Source of the DNA: Neurospora tetrasperma FGSC 2508
Taxonomy: Eukaryota; Ascomycota; Sordariomycetes; Sordariales; Sordariaceae
Direction of reading: 5' to 3'
NCBI RefSeq assembly: GCF_000213175.1
Contig: NW_009799179.1
Location: forward strand, 248,001 to 312,000
DNA: 64,000 nt
The translations under genes were made by a program, and so were the position numbers. Position 1 is the first letter of the stretch. Every line of letters starts with the position of its first letter. The notes beneath the pieces were generated by a model. The model did no database searches and was not told the DNA's origin. It was given only the letters and a program-made list of their open reading frames with translations. Below, piece after piece: positions 33,575-44,656 of this stretch.

Positions 33575-35127
33575 TGTTGTTGGATGTAAGTGCCGGAAGG
33601 GAGGGGTTATATATCTACCTAAAGTATTCTGTGCCCGTTCCTCATTGGGTGCATCTGAACCTGAACCTGCGCCGTTTCCGGTCGCAGGACCGCGAGGCAT
33701 CCTTTCCTTCTTCATTACTCTATGTTAGCGACTGATCCGTAATCTGCCAATGATCCAGCATCATTTATCACTTGTGAACATTGCGAATCGCAGAGGGTAA
33801 GGTAGAAGGTGCATGATAGGAACAGAATTATCACGGATTCCATGCATGCACCGGGGTCTTGTTCATACATACCTACCTATGTTTCCAACTTTCTTACAAG
33901 GAAGCTATAGCTCATCTCATCTCACAACTCCCCGTGTCAGTCTTTTCTAGGTACCTAGGTGTTGCCAAGTTCCCTAAGACAACCTAGAAGGTAGGTATTC
34001 GAATTGCTATCGCCCACCCGACATCATAATGTAGGTAGACAGTTTACCTATTCTCACAATCGCTCACGACTCCTTTCGACTCCTCAACACACTTTACAAT
34101 ACCCCTGCGTTATGAAATATCCAGCGACAAGATATAATGTAGAGCTGCCCTTGAAAGATGGGAGTTTATCGATGCACATAGGATACATGTTTTACCCCAC
34201 TATTAACGCTTAAAGTGCAAGAGACATGCAGCACAGTTATGACAGGAGAGTACTTAGCCAATCTTCTTTCCAACGCACTTTCATCAAAGCACACAGCAGT
34301 TATGGTGGTTGAAACAACGCCGAGTGTCCGCAGTAGGTTTTGCATCTCGGTTTTCAGTTTTCGGTTTACACCAGACAGTTTCCGGGTGGGGCCGATCACG
34401 GGGCGGTCCGTAGTGGAGCTGCCTTGTGGGGCTGGCGGGACCGATAGGATCGTCAGGTCCCCGTCGCCCGTCATGCACTGCCGCACGCTTGGTCTCCACC
34501 ATTATCTCCGGCATCCGAGCCCGGGTTGGTACCTATGGTGATGTACATGTACCGACATGCGAGGGCATCCCTGGTGCGCTGAGGAGGTTTCCTTGCACTA
34601 CTGTCCTTGCCAGAATGAATTCTCAGTGATTCCTGTAGGTCGTGAACGATGTAACAGTTAACACATTGGCCAAACAGAGAAGATTGAAGCGAAACAAAGA
34701 TGTATAAAATGAAGGATCAGCTGCCCCAATGTCTGGTCGTTTTCACACATGCGATATGTTCGATTCTTTTTTTAACGTATGTATCATTTATCCTGCGCTG
34801 ACTGCATCCAAAATCTCCTGAAACCCGCTGACCCAGCCGATGCGCAACCTCCACCTCGGCAAACTGTCCAAACTGATATATACTAGCGTACCCAAATATC
34901 CAAACTTATATAATAGTGCATGGTATACTCTTCATCATTGTCATTCTCATTCTCATTCCCATGACTCGTCCAATGCAATATCCAAACTCCCGAATTCTTC
35001 TTCTTTTTTTATTCCACCAACCCCCCACAACCCCAGAACACCGAACCATACAACCCAACCTCCCTTTCCTTTGACTTTTACTTTTCCCAACTAGTACCAT
35101 AGTGTACCACGCCAGGCCAACCAGGTC
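33575..35127. other. Intergenic, end of accessory region
   Basis: About 1.55 kb between TLE5 and VTC4. Several AGGTACCT / TAGGTAGG words lie at 33860-34030, a motif that recurs in other non-coding stretches here. No gene supported. Confidence 0.5.
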
Positions 35128-37519
35128 TCACCAAACCCCTCTGCCCTTCCCCTCGTACACAAAGTTCAACACGACCGCCACAAACAGCGCCGCGCAGAGA
35201 ATGCTCGGGCCCCACTTATCATAGTACCTCGCCGCCTTCCTTGTCCGGATGGCGTGGCTGCGGTAGAGGTAAATCACCACGGCATACCACAGCGAGAGGA
35301 AGGCCAAGAGGGTGAACACGCCGGCGGCAATGATGGAGCTTCCGCGACCGCCCTTGTCGCTGGCGCCAAAGTTGAGCAAGGTGACGGCAATGGTGCCGAT
35401 GTAGATGGAGTATTCGAGCTGTTACATATCCTTGTTAGTTCAAGCGGCCAGGAAACATGAGGAAAGGGGAAGGGAAAACGGAACGACATACCCATCCCAA
35501 AAAGGTCCTCTCGGCTGCAAAATACACCTTGGGCTCCACCCTCACCGGCACATAAATCTTCTTGCCCTTGGGCGCCTTGATTCTCTTCTGATGAATCTCG
35601 CCCGAGCCCAATAGGCTCTCCAAATTCGCGTTCCTAGGCACCTGCGATGCTCTGGGCCTGGGCACCAGCGCCTTGAGAACTGACCACGTCACCCTCGCCG
35701 CGGCGTTGGCGCGCGTCTGCAAAAGAGTCGAGTAGTAAGTCCAGCCGCCGACTCTCCTCGCCTCCTCGAGCCTGTCTTCATCCGGTTCGTCCTCCGAGTC
35801 GTACAGGTAGGTATTCTCGTTGGAAGCCTGGTCAACGGTCTGGTCTTCGATGTCAGTAGCGGCAACACCGCCACGAGCCCGCCGGTTTCTGGCCAAGCCT
35901 TGAGCGCTGGCCTCGCCGTTTTGACCGTCCTGGTTGTCGGTCGCGTTCTCATCGTCGGAATCCTCATCATCGTCTTCGTCGACGTCGGTGGTGCTGGTCC
36001 TGGTCGAGCTTTCGAGGCGCTTGATGCCAAAGTCGTGCGTGGGCGGCTTGCGAATGTCCACGTCCATCTGGGGGAACCAGTAGGGAAGGAGGTGGATGCG
36101 ATCGGGGAAGAGGCTGGCGGTGCCGTGGATGAACTTGGAGAACTTGGGCACGGCTTCCACCAAGTGACTGGAGATGAGCTGGCGGACCCACTCGGGCGGT
36201 TCCTGGCCGAGCTGTGTCTGCAACTTGACTTCGAGAACGGCGTACGGGAAGCGACAGATGTCACTGGGAGGAAGCTGTGGAAAAGGCCAATCGATGCCAA
36301 TGTCGGTGCGCCGCCAGTTGTCACCAGACCGCTGGACACCATCCAGATTATCTTCGCGGATCATGGTCAGCTCCGTGTCGAGGGAAATGCGCACACGCGC
36401 GTCGGCGGGGAGCTGGAAGGCCGTGCGGTGGTAGAAGGAGCGGACAACAGGCTTCAACTTCTTCTTCAGGACAGAGTACTGGATCTCGGCGGCGAGGCGC
36501 TCGTCTTCGGCAATGGCCTTTTCGGACTTCTTTCCTTCCTTGCGCGCCTTTTCGAAGATGGCCGAGGGGAGGAGCTCGCCGCGTAGGTAGGGATTGACCA
36601 GCTTTTCCTTCAGGGCGAAACGAGCCTTGACGGACTTTTCGCCCGTCCAATCTTCTCTGTGGGTTTTCCGTTCGACGAAGATGGTCTCGGTTTGCATGCC
36701 GCCGTACCATCGCAGACGAATGGCCTCGGCACCTTCTGTCTTCTTCAACCGACCCTCGTAAAGCTCAAATGTCTCTGGGTTGTCGTAGTAGATGGATGAG
36801 ATGGCCGAGTCGGCTTCCTCAAACTCTTTGCTCGGGTTGAAGACCAGAACAGGCAGATGCTTGAGGATGATCAGCTTGAGCTCGGTGACGTTGTCGGGGT
36901 GCACCCAGTATTTGGTGGTGTGTCGGACAAAGCTGCCTTGGCTTCCGCCGGCAGAACTGTCGCCCTTGACGGGGTTGCCTCTTGTCCGGACCAGATCGTA
37001 CAGCTTGGACAGCTTCACGACAGCCGCGTCGTAGTTCTCCTTGTAGAATGGCTTGGCCTTGAGACGTGCGTCGAAGACGGGCTTCAAGCGCCATCCCGTC
37101 ATCTTGTCGTGCTTCTTGATGATCTTGTAGAAGCCGGTGTAGTTGACTTGTACGAACTTGGCAAGGTCGTGGACCTCGGCAATGATATCGCTTAGATCCT
37201 CCTCCAGCAACATGAACTCCTCCTCGGTCGGCCCTTCTTCGTTCAGCCCCCGTTCCTGCAGACGGTTGACGACATCTTTGACTTCGCGCTCGCTGACGGC
37301 TATCCTCCTCGAGATCTCCATGGCCTTGACCTGCTGCTTGGTATGGACCTTGTCGAGCTCAGCCTCGAGCTTGCTGACGAAGCGTTTCTCATCCTCCTCT
37401 GTCCACTCGCCATTGGGACCGCTGGGGTGCTTCAGGTCGGCCTTGAGGCCGTCATAGTCGATGTAGTACCATTGGTATTCGCGGATGATGCTGGAGCGGA
37501 GTTGTTCGCCGAACTTCAT
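35128..37519 (-). CDS. vtc4: Vacuolar transporter chaperone 4, polyphosphate polymerase subunit
   Basis: VTC4 makes inorganic polyphosphate from ATP and feeds it into the vacuole as part of the VTC membrane complex. Exons are 35492-37519 and 35128-35418; the intron (35419-35491) has a GTATGT donor and an AACTAACAAG branch, and the product is 772 residues. It starts [11 protein letters not shown], the usual SPX-domain beginning, an inositol-pyrophosphate sensor (about 1-150). The catalytic tunnel domain follows with [44 protein letters not shown] and [10 protein letters not shown]. An acidic Asp/Glu-rich linker leads to a C-terminal DUF202 region with three membrane helices. Sequence upstream of the ATG is open but not conserved. 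A likely 5'-UTR intron is at 37616-37708. Length is a little above yeast Vtc4 (721). Confidence 0.96.
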
Positions 37520-38425
37520 GACGATGAGCCCTGGGCGCAACCGACGGGGCTTGTTGGGGGAGTCTGTGAATCGATACTTGGTCGAGTGCCACGTCTGCTT
37601 TCCTGTCTTGAGATCCTGGACGATTAGCATGGGCGCGCAATACACGAAACAGCGAGACACAACAAGCAGAGCAGCAGAGAAAGAGTGGCGGGGTAGCTTT
37701 TTCGTACCTGATTCTCGCTGATGGGCCCACGGGAGTAGATATGGGTGACTCCAGTCGGCTAGGCAGTCAGTCGATGGTGGTCTCGGTTAGGTAGGTGGTA
37801 TCGATGGGCCGGCTTAGAATGTGACTACTGCAAACATGTAAAGTGGTTGTTGAGTGGTTCGTGGCCTGAGGTCGGTTGTTGGGATGGAGTTTGATGGCCG
37901 CGAAAACATGGAAAGTGAGGATAGCAGAAAGTTGGCTCGCGACACTAGCACGGATGCTGCAGGCTGTCCGCGTCGAGCTGTTAGTGCATGCTACGTGTAC
38001 ACCCAAAGGCGACTTGGCTAGGGCCGGGCGCCTGAGGTCACCATGAAGGCACGTTCCACAGAGAGTTGCTGCCATTGGCCAATCAAGCCCTTGCCTGCCT
38101 GTAGTGTCGTTAAAAATGGGGCCATGGCATCACTGCAGTGGGGCCGTGCACAAGCAGGGAAGGGCCTGTCTGGGGTGACATTCTGTTAACGACAGCCAGG
38201 GCAGCCACAGCACTTTTACACTAACAATTGCACTGTAACCAGCAGCAAGCTATTTCACACACATAACCCTGTTGATGATGTCTCTGACCACCACTAACCC
38301 TGAGCTTTTCACAATTCATCCTGCCTGCTCCACTGAAAAAAATAAACTGCCCAATCGAGACACTTGATGGCCTCTCTCTGTGACTCTCACCAGTCAACAT
38401 CACACCCCAAAAATACCAAGCCACC
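37520..38425. other. Divergent promoter region of VTC4 and RMT2
   Basis: About 0.9 kb shared by two divergent genes. On the VTC4 side a probable 5'-UTR intron at 37616-37708 has GTACGA donor, TGCTAATC branch and GTCCAG acceptor. The RMT2 start at 38426 has the context GCCACCATGTCC, a strong initiation site. Confidence 0.6.
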
Positions 38426-39771
38426 ATGTCCGACAACGACTCGATATCAGTCCGTATCTCGGACGATTGCCCTCCCGAGATCCAGCGCATGCTCACGGCC
38501 GCCTGGGCCCACGATGTCGACACAGTCAAGAAGCTGATCGACACGCCCGAAGTCGCCAGAGGCCAGGACCCCAAGACGGGCGAGTCTCCCCTGCACGCTG
38601 CCATCCGCTCATGCGGTGCTCCTTCCGAGGATGACACTCCCGAGGACCTCGAAAAGGCCAAGGCCACCGTCTCTGAACTGCTCATGTGGGGTGCCATCTG
38701 GAACGATGTCGACAACAACAACGAGACTCCCGGCTGTGTGGCTGCCCGTCTCAACCGGCCTGAGCTGTATGAGCTCTGCGTCAGTGCTGGTGTGAGGGCC
38801 GAGATGTTGTTTGGTCTGATGGATGGCTATGAGGCTTTGGACAGTGATGATGAGGATGATGAGGAGATGGCCGAGGGTGAGGAGGCACAGGCTGAGGATG
38901 GCGAGGAGGCTCCCGAGCTGGTCGCCGCGGAAGAGGCAACTCAAACTGCTGAGGAAGAGACGCCCGCTGTCTTCCAGCCCCCTGCAGTCAACCTCGAGGA
39001 GCAAGTCACCAGCGACAAGTATCTGCGCTCTACTGTCGCCTACTCGGACGGTAAGCTGGTCGACGACGCCGGCAACGGTGTCATGATGGCCTGGGAAACC
39101 GACATTATGCGTCGCAGTGTTGACGCCCTGCTCCCCAACAAGGAGCCCGGCAAGAGGATCCTCAACATCGGCTTCGGCATGGGTATTATTGATGGCATGT
39201 TCGCCGAGACCAAGCCCGCCGTTCATCACATCATCGAAGCCCATCCCGAAGTCCTCGAGTACATCTCCACCCCCGAGTCCAAGTTCGATTCCACCTGGGA
39301 AGAGAGCGGTCCGGCTCCCGGTGCCTACAGAGTTTGGGAGGGCAAGTGGCAACAGATTGGCCTCCAACTGTTGGAAGAGGGTCATGTCTACGATGCCATC
39401 TACTTTGACACCTTCGGCGAGGACTACGGCCAGCTGCGCATGTTCTTCACCGAGTACATACCCGGTCTGCTTGACTCCAACGGCATCTTTGGTTTCTTTA
39501 ACGGACTGGGAGCTGATCGCCAGATTTGCTACGATGTCTACACCAAGGTTGCCGAAATGCACCTGGCTGATGCCGGTCTGGACGTGGAGTGGAAGGAGAT
39601 TCCTGTGGACATGAAGGAGCTGGCTGAGGCCGACAAGGACGGCTGGGAAGGTGTGAAGAGGAGGTATTGGACTCTTGATAGTAAGTACCCGACGTTTAGC
39701 TTGTGTTGTTTTGGACTCCTTGCTAATATTTTACAGCATACCGCTTGCCCGTGTGCACGTTCCTTGGATAA
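38426..39771 (+). CDS. rmt2: Protein arginine N-methyltransferase 2 (RMT2-type)
   Basis: The RMT2 family transfers a methyl group from S-adenosylmethionine to the delta nitrogen of arginine in ribosomal protein L12 (established for yeast). Exons are 38426-39680 and 39737-39771, with a 56-nt intron (GTAAGT, TGCTAAT, CAG), giving 429 residues. The N-terminal third is ankyrin-like (SPLHAAIRSCGA, ETPGCVAARL). An acidic stretch follows, then the methyltransferase domain: RILNIGFGMGIID (SAM-binding motif I), HHIIEAHPEVLEY, YDAIYFDTFGEDY and FFNGLGADRQ. The short last exon ends RLPVCTFLG. Without the splice the frame would run to 39907 with unconserved sequence. Length matches the family (412 in yeast). 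Confidence 0.95.
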
Positions 39772-40925
39772 CTTTCTTGTTTCTTTTCTTTCTTCGAAAT
39801 ACTTAAAGCCGCGATACCCATTCTCTACCACTGAATCTTCACCGTCCCGCATCCCGTGCCATTATTCCCGGTTCTTGTCTGTTGCCCACGTCGAGATGTT
39901 GCTCTGATCACCCACACACGCAAACTCGATTTTTTTCCTTGTCTAGTGTACTTCTGATAAAAACACGCTCCTTCATGGTGAACAACACACCATGGTCGCC
40001 GGCTCCACCACGACCAACCCAAAGTCCCGGAATTTGTTCCGCTTCGACTTAGCAGCGACCGACACCGGCATCCACCCTAGGAGTAGTGATGGTCCCTTCA
40101 TCCACCAACAGACTTTTCTCCCTCCATAGCTCGGCCAATGTTGTGTAACCTCGCCACGATAGTGTACGCGACTGTCGCCTTGATAAGCATATGCACCCTC
40201 ACTCGGATTGATGCCGGAGGGGCAGCATCTTATGATAAATGTAACCGTCCCTATCAACATTGGACTGTTCGGATCGCAATCAGCAACACCTCTACAGATA
40301 TCTTCATGTCGTCTGGGTATCAAAGCTTATTCTCTCGACAAGCCGGTACCCGAGACACCTTAGGCACGGTCCGCGCCTCCCATGTGTGAATAGATCAAAG
40401 GTGTATCGCTGTCGATATTTTGCGCACTATCAGAAAAACCTCCACCTCTTGAAGGAAGCTAGGAAAAACCATCGCTGCTTCACAAGGCTCGATGAATAGA
40501 TTGAGACGAATCATTGCAGAAGCGCATGGGGTACAAACCCCGGCAACAGTACCGAGCGATGATCAACCAGCTGGATTGGCCAGTTGCTTGTGGTGGACCA
40601 AATGGTTCAAGTCTAGACAAGCTTTGAGGTTTCGTTCGTGCAACCATCGGCAGGGTCCGAACTCCACTACACTACTACCCTAGAGATACCGAACATTCAT
40701 CCGACTCGATGCGGCTACACTACCCAATACTAATGACATCCGGAATGCTGTTTGCTACACAGAACAAGTGCCGGACGGGTGAAGGTCGAGCTTGTGAAGA
40801 GGGAAAAGGTTCATGATGGATCGCTGATAGGAAGGGCATATAAAGTATGGCGGCTCTCCCTTCCTTGTCTCTGGGCCGACTTCCTCCAGCACAGAGACGA
40901 CTCCAAAGTCGATAGGTTGCTCAGC
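39772..40925. other. Intergenic between RMT2 and the P450
   Basis: About 1.15 kb. Short frames (40138-40389 and others) lack recognisable content. Confidence 0.5.
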
Positions 40926-42803
40926 ATGACTCTCTCCACGAAGGCCTCCCTCGGGGCCTTCTTCGACCCTTCTCATCTCACAAATGCATCTCCCAATGTC
41001 ATCCTCCTCGCCACCTTCTCCCTTCTCATTGTCTACTACATCACCTCCTCCATCATTGCCTGGTACCGCCTGCGTCACTTTGACGGCCCATGGCTCGGCA
41101 AATTCTCGTACCTCTGGATCTTCAAGATCATCCACTCGGGCCAAATGGGTGAAGCGGCCCACGCCGCCCAAGACAAGTACGGCGGCGTCGAGCCCGGCTA
41201 TCCTTCCACCGTGCGCATTGGCCCCTCGGACCTCATCACCACCGAGCTCGACCTGATCCGGCGTATGTCTGGCGCGCGCTCTCGCTATACCCGCTCGGAC
41301 TGGTACAAACTCAATCGCCTCGATCCCTATGACGATAACATGTTCAGCACCACTTCCACTACCTACCACGACAAGCTCAAGAGCAAAATGGCTCCCGGCT
41401 ACGCGGGCAGGGATAACACCGGCGTGGAGAAGGACATTGCCCATGTGATTAGCAAGCTGGTCGACAAGATCAGGGTCAAGTATGCGGCGCCCAAGGGGTC
41501 CACGTCACCAGCGGGAAGGGAGATGCTGGAGTTTGGCCAGATGGCGCAGTACTTTACGCTTGATGTCATTTGCAAGACGGCGTTCCAGGTCGAGTTTGAC
41601 CACATCACCAAGGAGGAGGACGTGTTTGGGTACATCTACATGGTCCACAACTTGGTTTATGGTAATGCCATGGGTGCGACCATTCCGATTATCGGGAAGA
41701 TTTTGAGTAATCCCTTGTTCTTGAAGATCTTTGGTCCGACGACGAAAGATGCCAGGGGAATGGGCTTGATCATGAAGTGGGTTTCTGTCCTTGTCTCGAT
41801 TTGATGGAAAAACGACTGACAGGAAACAGGGTCGCGAGAGAAATCGTCGCCAAACGCTTTGCTCCAGATGCCAAAGACCAGCAGGACATGCTCGTAAGTC
41901 TTCCCATTCCTTCTTTCTTTCTTTCGGCCCCATTAACCTCCTCCAACCGCCACAGGGCTCCTTCATCCGCCGCGGCCTCACCCAGCGCCAATGCGAGACC
42001 GAATCCATCTTCCAGATCCTCGCCGGCTCCGACACCACCGCCACCGGCATCCGCTCCGGCCTGCTCTACCTCTGCTCCAACCCGCGCGCCTACACGCGTC
42101 TGCAGCGTGAAATCGACGAACGCATCGCGTCCGGTCTCATCTCTTCTCCATGCATCACCAACGCCGAATCCCTCGCCTTCCCCTATCTCCAAGCAGTAAT
42201 CTACGAGTCCCTACGCATGCGCCCACCCTTTGATGGACTCCCCTTCAAGATCGTCCCACCCGAGGGCGATTATACCCGCGATGGAAGGTTCATCCCCGGT
42301 GGAACGAAGATCACGGCCACGTTTGGCGCGATGCAGAGGAACAAGGAGGTGTTTGGTGTCGACAGTGATATCTGGAGACCGGAGAGGTGGTTGGAGGAGG
42401 AGGGGTGTGATGCGGAACACAGGAGGGAGATGAAGAGCGTGGTGGAGATGGTGTTTGGGTATGGGAGGTGGCAGTGCGCGGGCAAGATGGTGGCCATGTT
42501 GGAGTTGAATAAGATTTTTTGCCAGGTACGTTTTCTTTTTCGTTTCGTTTTCTTTTGTTCTTGAGTTGCCGGAAGGAAAGGATAATCGTCGGGCAATGGA
42601 AAGAGTCGCGGGGTCCGCGATAAAGGAGTCACAAGATCATTGCTAACAAAGCACGCAAACAGCTCATGCGGAACTTTGACTTCCAGCTTGCCAACCCTAC
42701 ACAACCGTGGAAGAGTCGCAACTATCACATCTTTTTCCATGACGACTTTTATCTGACTGTTACGGACAGGCACAGCAAGACGGAGGACGAGAAGTCAGGC
42801 TAG
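40926..42803 (+). CDS. Cytochrome P450 monooxygenase
   Basis: Four exons (40926-41776, 41830-41893, 41956-42525, 42663-42803) give 541 residues in frame; introns are 53, 62 and 137 nt, with CTGAC and TGCTAACA branch sites at the first and third. An N-terminal membrane anchor (VILLATFSLLIVYYI) places it on the ER. Landmarks are ILAGSDTTAT (I-helix oxygen-activation motif), ESLRMRPP (ExxR), WRPERW and FGYGRWQCAG (heme-binding, Cys479). Arrangement and length fit fungal microsomal class II P450s, and the N-terminal half resembles pisatin-demethylase-like families, though I cannot fix the CYP family or substrate. No biosynthetic cluster partners are adjacent. The start at 40926 was chosen over upstream frame because the membrane anchor follows closely. 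Confidence 0.92.
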
Positions 42804-43506
42804 GCGTCTGTCGAGAAGTTTCAAATAAGCAAAATGACAAGTTGACTTGTTCTCATCATGCCGACGTCCCGGACGTAGGGAGTTACGATCTGGGCTTTGG
42901 CATCTTTGCCTGTGCTGCTTCCTGATTGTGTGGCTGGTCTTGGTTCATGGTGCGTGTCTCTTCACACACACGTCACGCTGAAGTTCACGAATTATCTTCA
43001 ACTTTTCGCTTGGTCGACGGGTTGCCTCAAATGGCAGAACACGCCGAGGTTCTTTCTGTCATTTGCCATTGTCTGGTTAGGAGCACCTGCACAGCTGGAT
43101 CCACATCAACACCGATGTCATCTGTCCCTCACTGTTCAGCCTCCAAATGGGGACCTATGGCCATAGCTCCGCAAGCTCTCCTCAGCTTGCAGTTCCGTTC
43201 AATGACAAGCCCTATGATCCTTTCACCAATATCTGGTGCACAACTGTTAGTGCTCACAGACCTCGTAACTCCCGCCCGAGTTCCCCCTCATATCCCCGTC
43301 TTCCCAACCCCTCAGACAATGACGTCCACTCTCCGTACATGCTTTCCAGACACCGCCGTCAAAATGACATCTTCAGTCCATGCTTCTCCCTCCACATTGA
43401 CGTCTCTATATGATGGCGACCGTCTCTCTCTCTTATAATTCATCCCGCCACGAATTGCGTGCTCTCTGCTTTCGTTCTCCTTTCTTCTTCCCTAGACTTC
43501 CGTCCA
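42804..43506. other. Intergenic / leader of the His-Met-rich gene
   Basis: About 0.7 kb, CT-rich towards its right end. No gene supported. Confidence 0.5.
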
Positions 43507-44656
43507 ATGCATCATCAGTCTCATCACGAACACCAACAACATCACGAACAACACCACGAACACCAACAACATCACGAACAGCACCACGAACAGCATCATC
43601 ACAACATGCCGCAGCACGGAAAGAAGCAGGTGCACCAGGAAAACGTTGGTCACCAGCCGCACCACCTGAGGCATGAGGGCGAGCAGGAGCCCGGATACAC
43701 CGATCTCGCTTTGGAGGAGGGTCATGATTTGATTTACCGCGCTGAGGAGGAGGCTCATGTATGTTGACCATCATCTCCCATCTCCGTTGCTGCCTGGTTC
43801 CTTTTTCGTTTACCCTTGAGCCCATTGCATCTTCGAGTTGATCGATCTTGGATAGATCTTTGACCCATCCACACATTGTCTTCTTCTTCCTTGACCATCC
43901 TTTCAATTCCCCTTTCCACCCTCTACTTCTTTCCACCCTCTTTTCCCATCTTCTCTTTTTTCTCTTTTTTTCCCACCTTGTTTTCTCTCCCTCTATTTTT
44001 CTTTTCTCCTTTTCCTTCGTCCGCTTTTTTTTCTTTCTCCTTATCTTTCCACCGTCTTTCTAACCCTCTTTCTCCTTTCTTTTCGCCCTCTCTTTCCATT
44101 TCCCTTTTCCTCCCACCATCTCTTACTCTCCCTCTTTGTCCACTCTCTCTCTCTCTCTTTCTCTCCCCCTCTACCGCTCGCACAAACATCCCTTCCTATA
44201 CCCAGGGGCATCCCCACAAACCAGATACTAACCCCCCACCACCACCACCACCAGATGCACGACGACGAGAAAAACATGCCAAAATCCGCCTCGCAGACAG
44301 GCACCAGCGGCCCCGGCATGATGACCAAAGACATGAAAGCCAAGATGATGATGCCCGAGGGTTCAGCGACCTCGGAAAATATGCCGCAGGGCGGTTCCTC
44401 TAGCATGGGCATGGGCTCCTCTGGTATGGGCTCTTCCGAAATGGGCTCCTCTGGTATGGGTAGTGGCATGGGTACGGGCCAACAGCAGCAGCAGCAATCC
44501 AGCGGTAGCGGTAGCAGTGGAGGAGGAGGAGGAGGAATGGGACATAAAATGACGGAGGAGATGAAGAAGGGAATGGAAGGAGTGGGGAAGAAGATGGAGG
44601 GGATGAAGGAGGGGATGAAGGAGGGGATGGGGATGGGAGGTGGGTCGAAGAAGTGA
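43507..44656 (+). CDS. Unknown His/Gln-rich and Met/Gly-rich protein
   Basis: Two exons, 43507-43758 and 44255-44656, give 217 residues. The 496-nt intron is long for this genome and strongly pyrimidine-rich; it has GTATGT, an ACTAACCCC branch and a CACCACCAG acceptor. Exon 1 opens MHHQSHHEHQQHHEQ, a His/Gln-rich run with about 20 His, then a more ordinary acidic stretch (YTDLALEEGHDLIYRAEEE). Exon 2 is rich in Met, Gly and Ser (SSGMGSSEMGSSGMGSGMG), has a Q6 run, and ends in a Lys/Met/Glu amphipathic repeat (GMKEGMKEGMGM). There is no signal peptide or membrane helix. His and Met richness would suit metal binding, but that is a guess. The protein is probably disordered. Confidence 0.7.

Noticed and set aside
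38609-39562. 317-codon minus-strand frame opposite RMT2
   Set aside because: It is an antisense shadow of the RMT2 reading frame.
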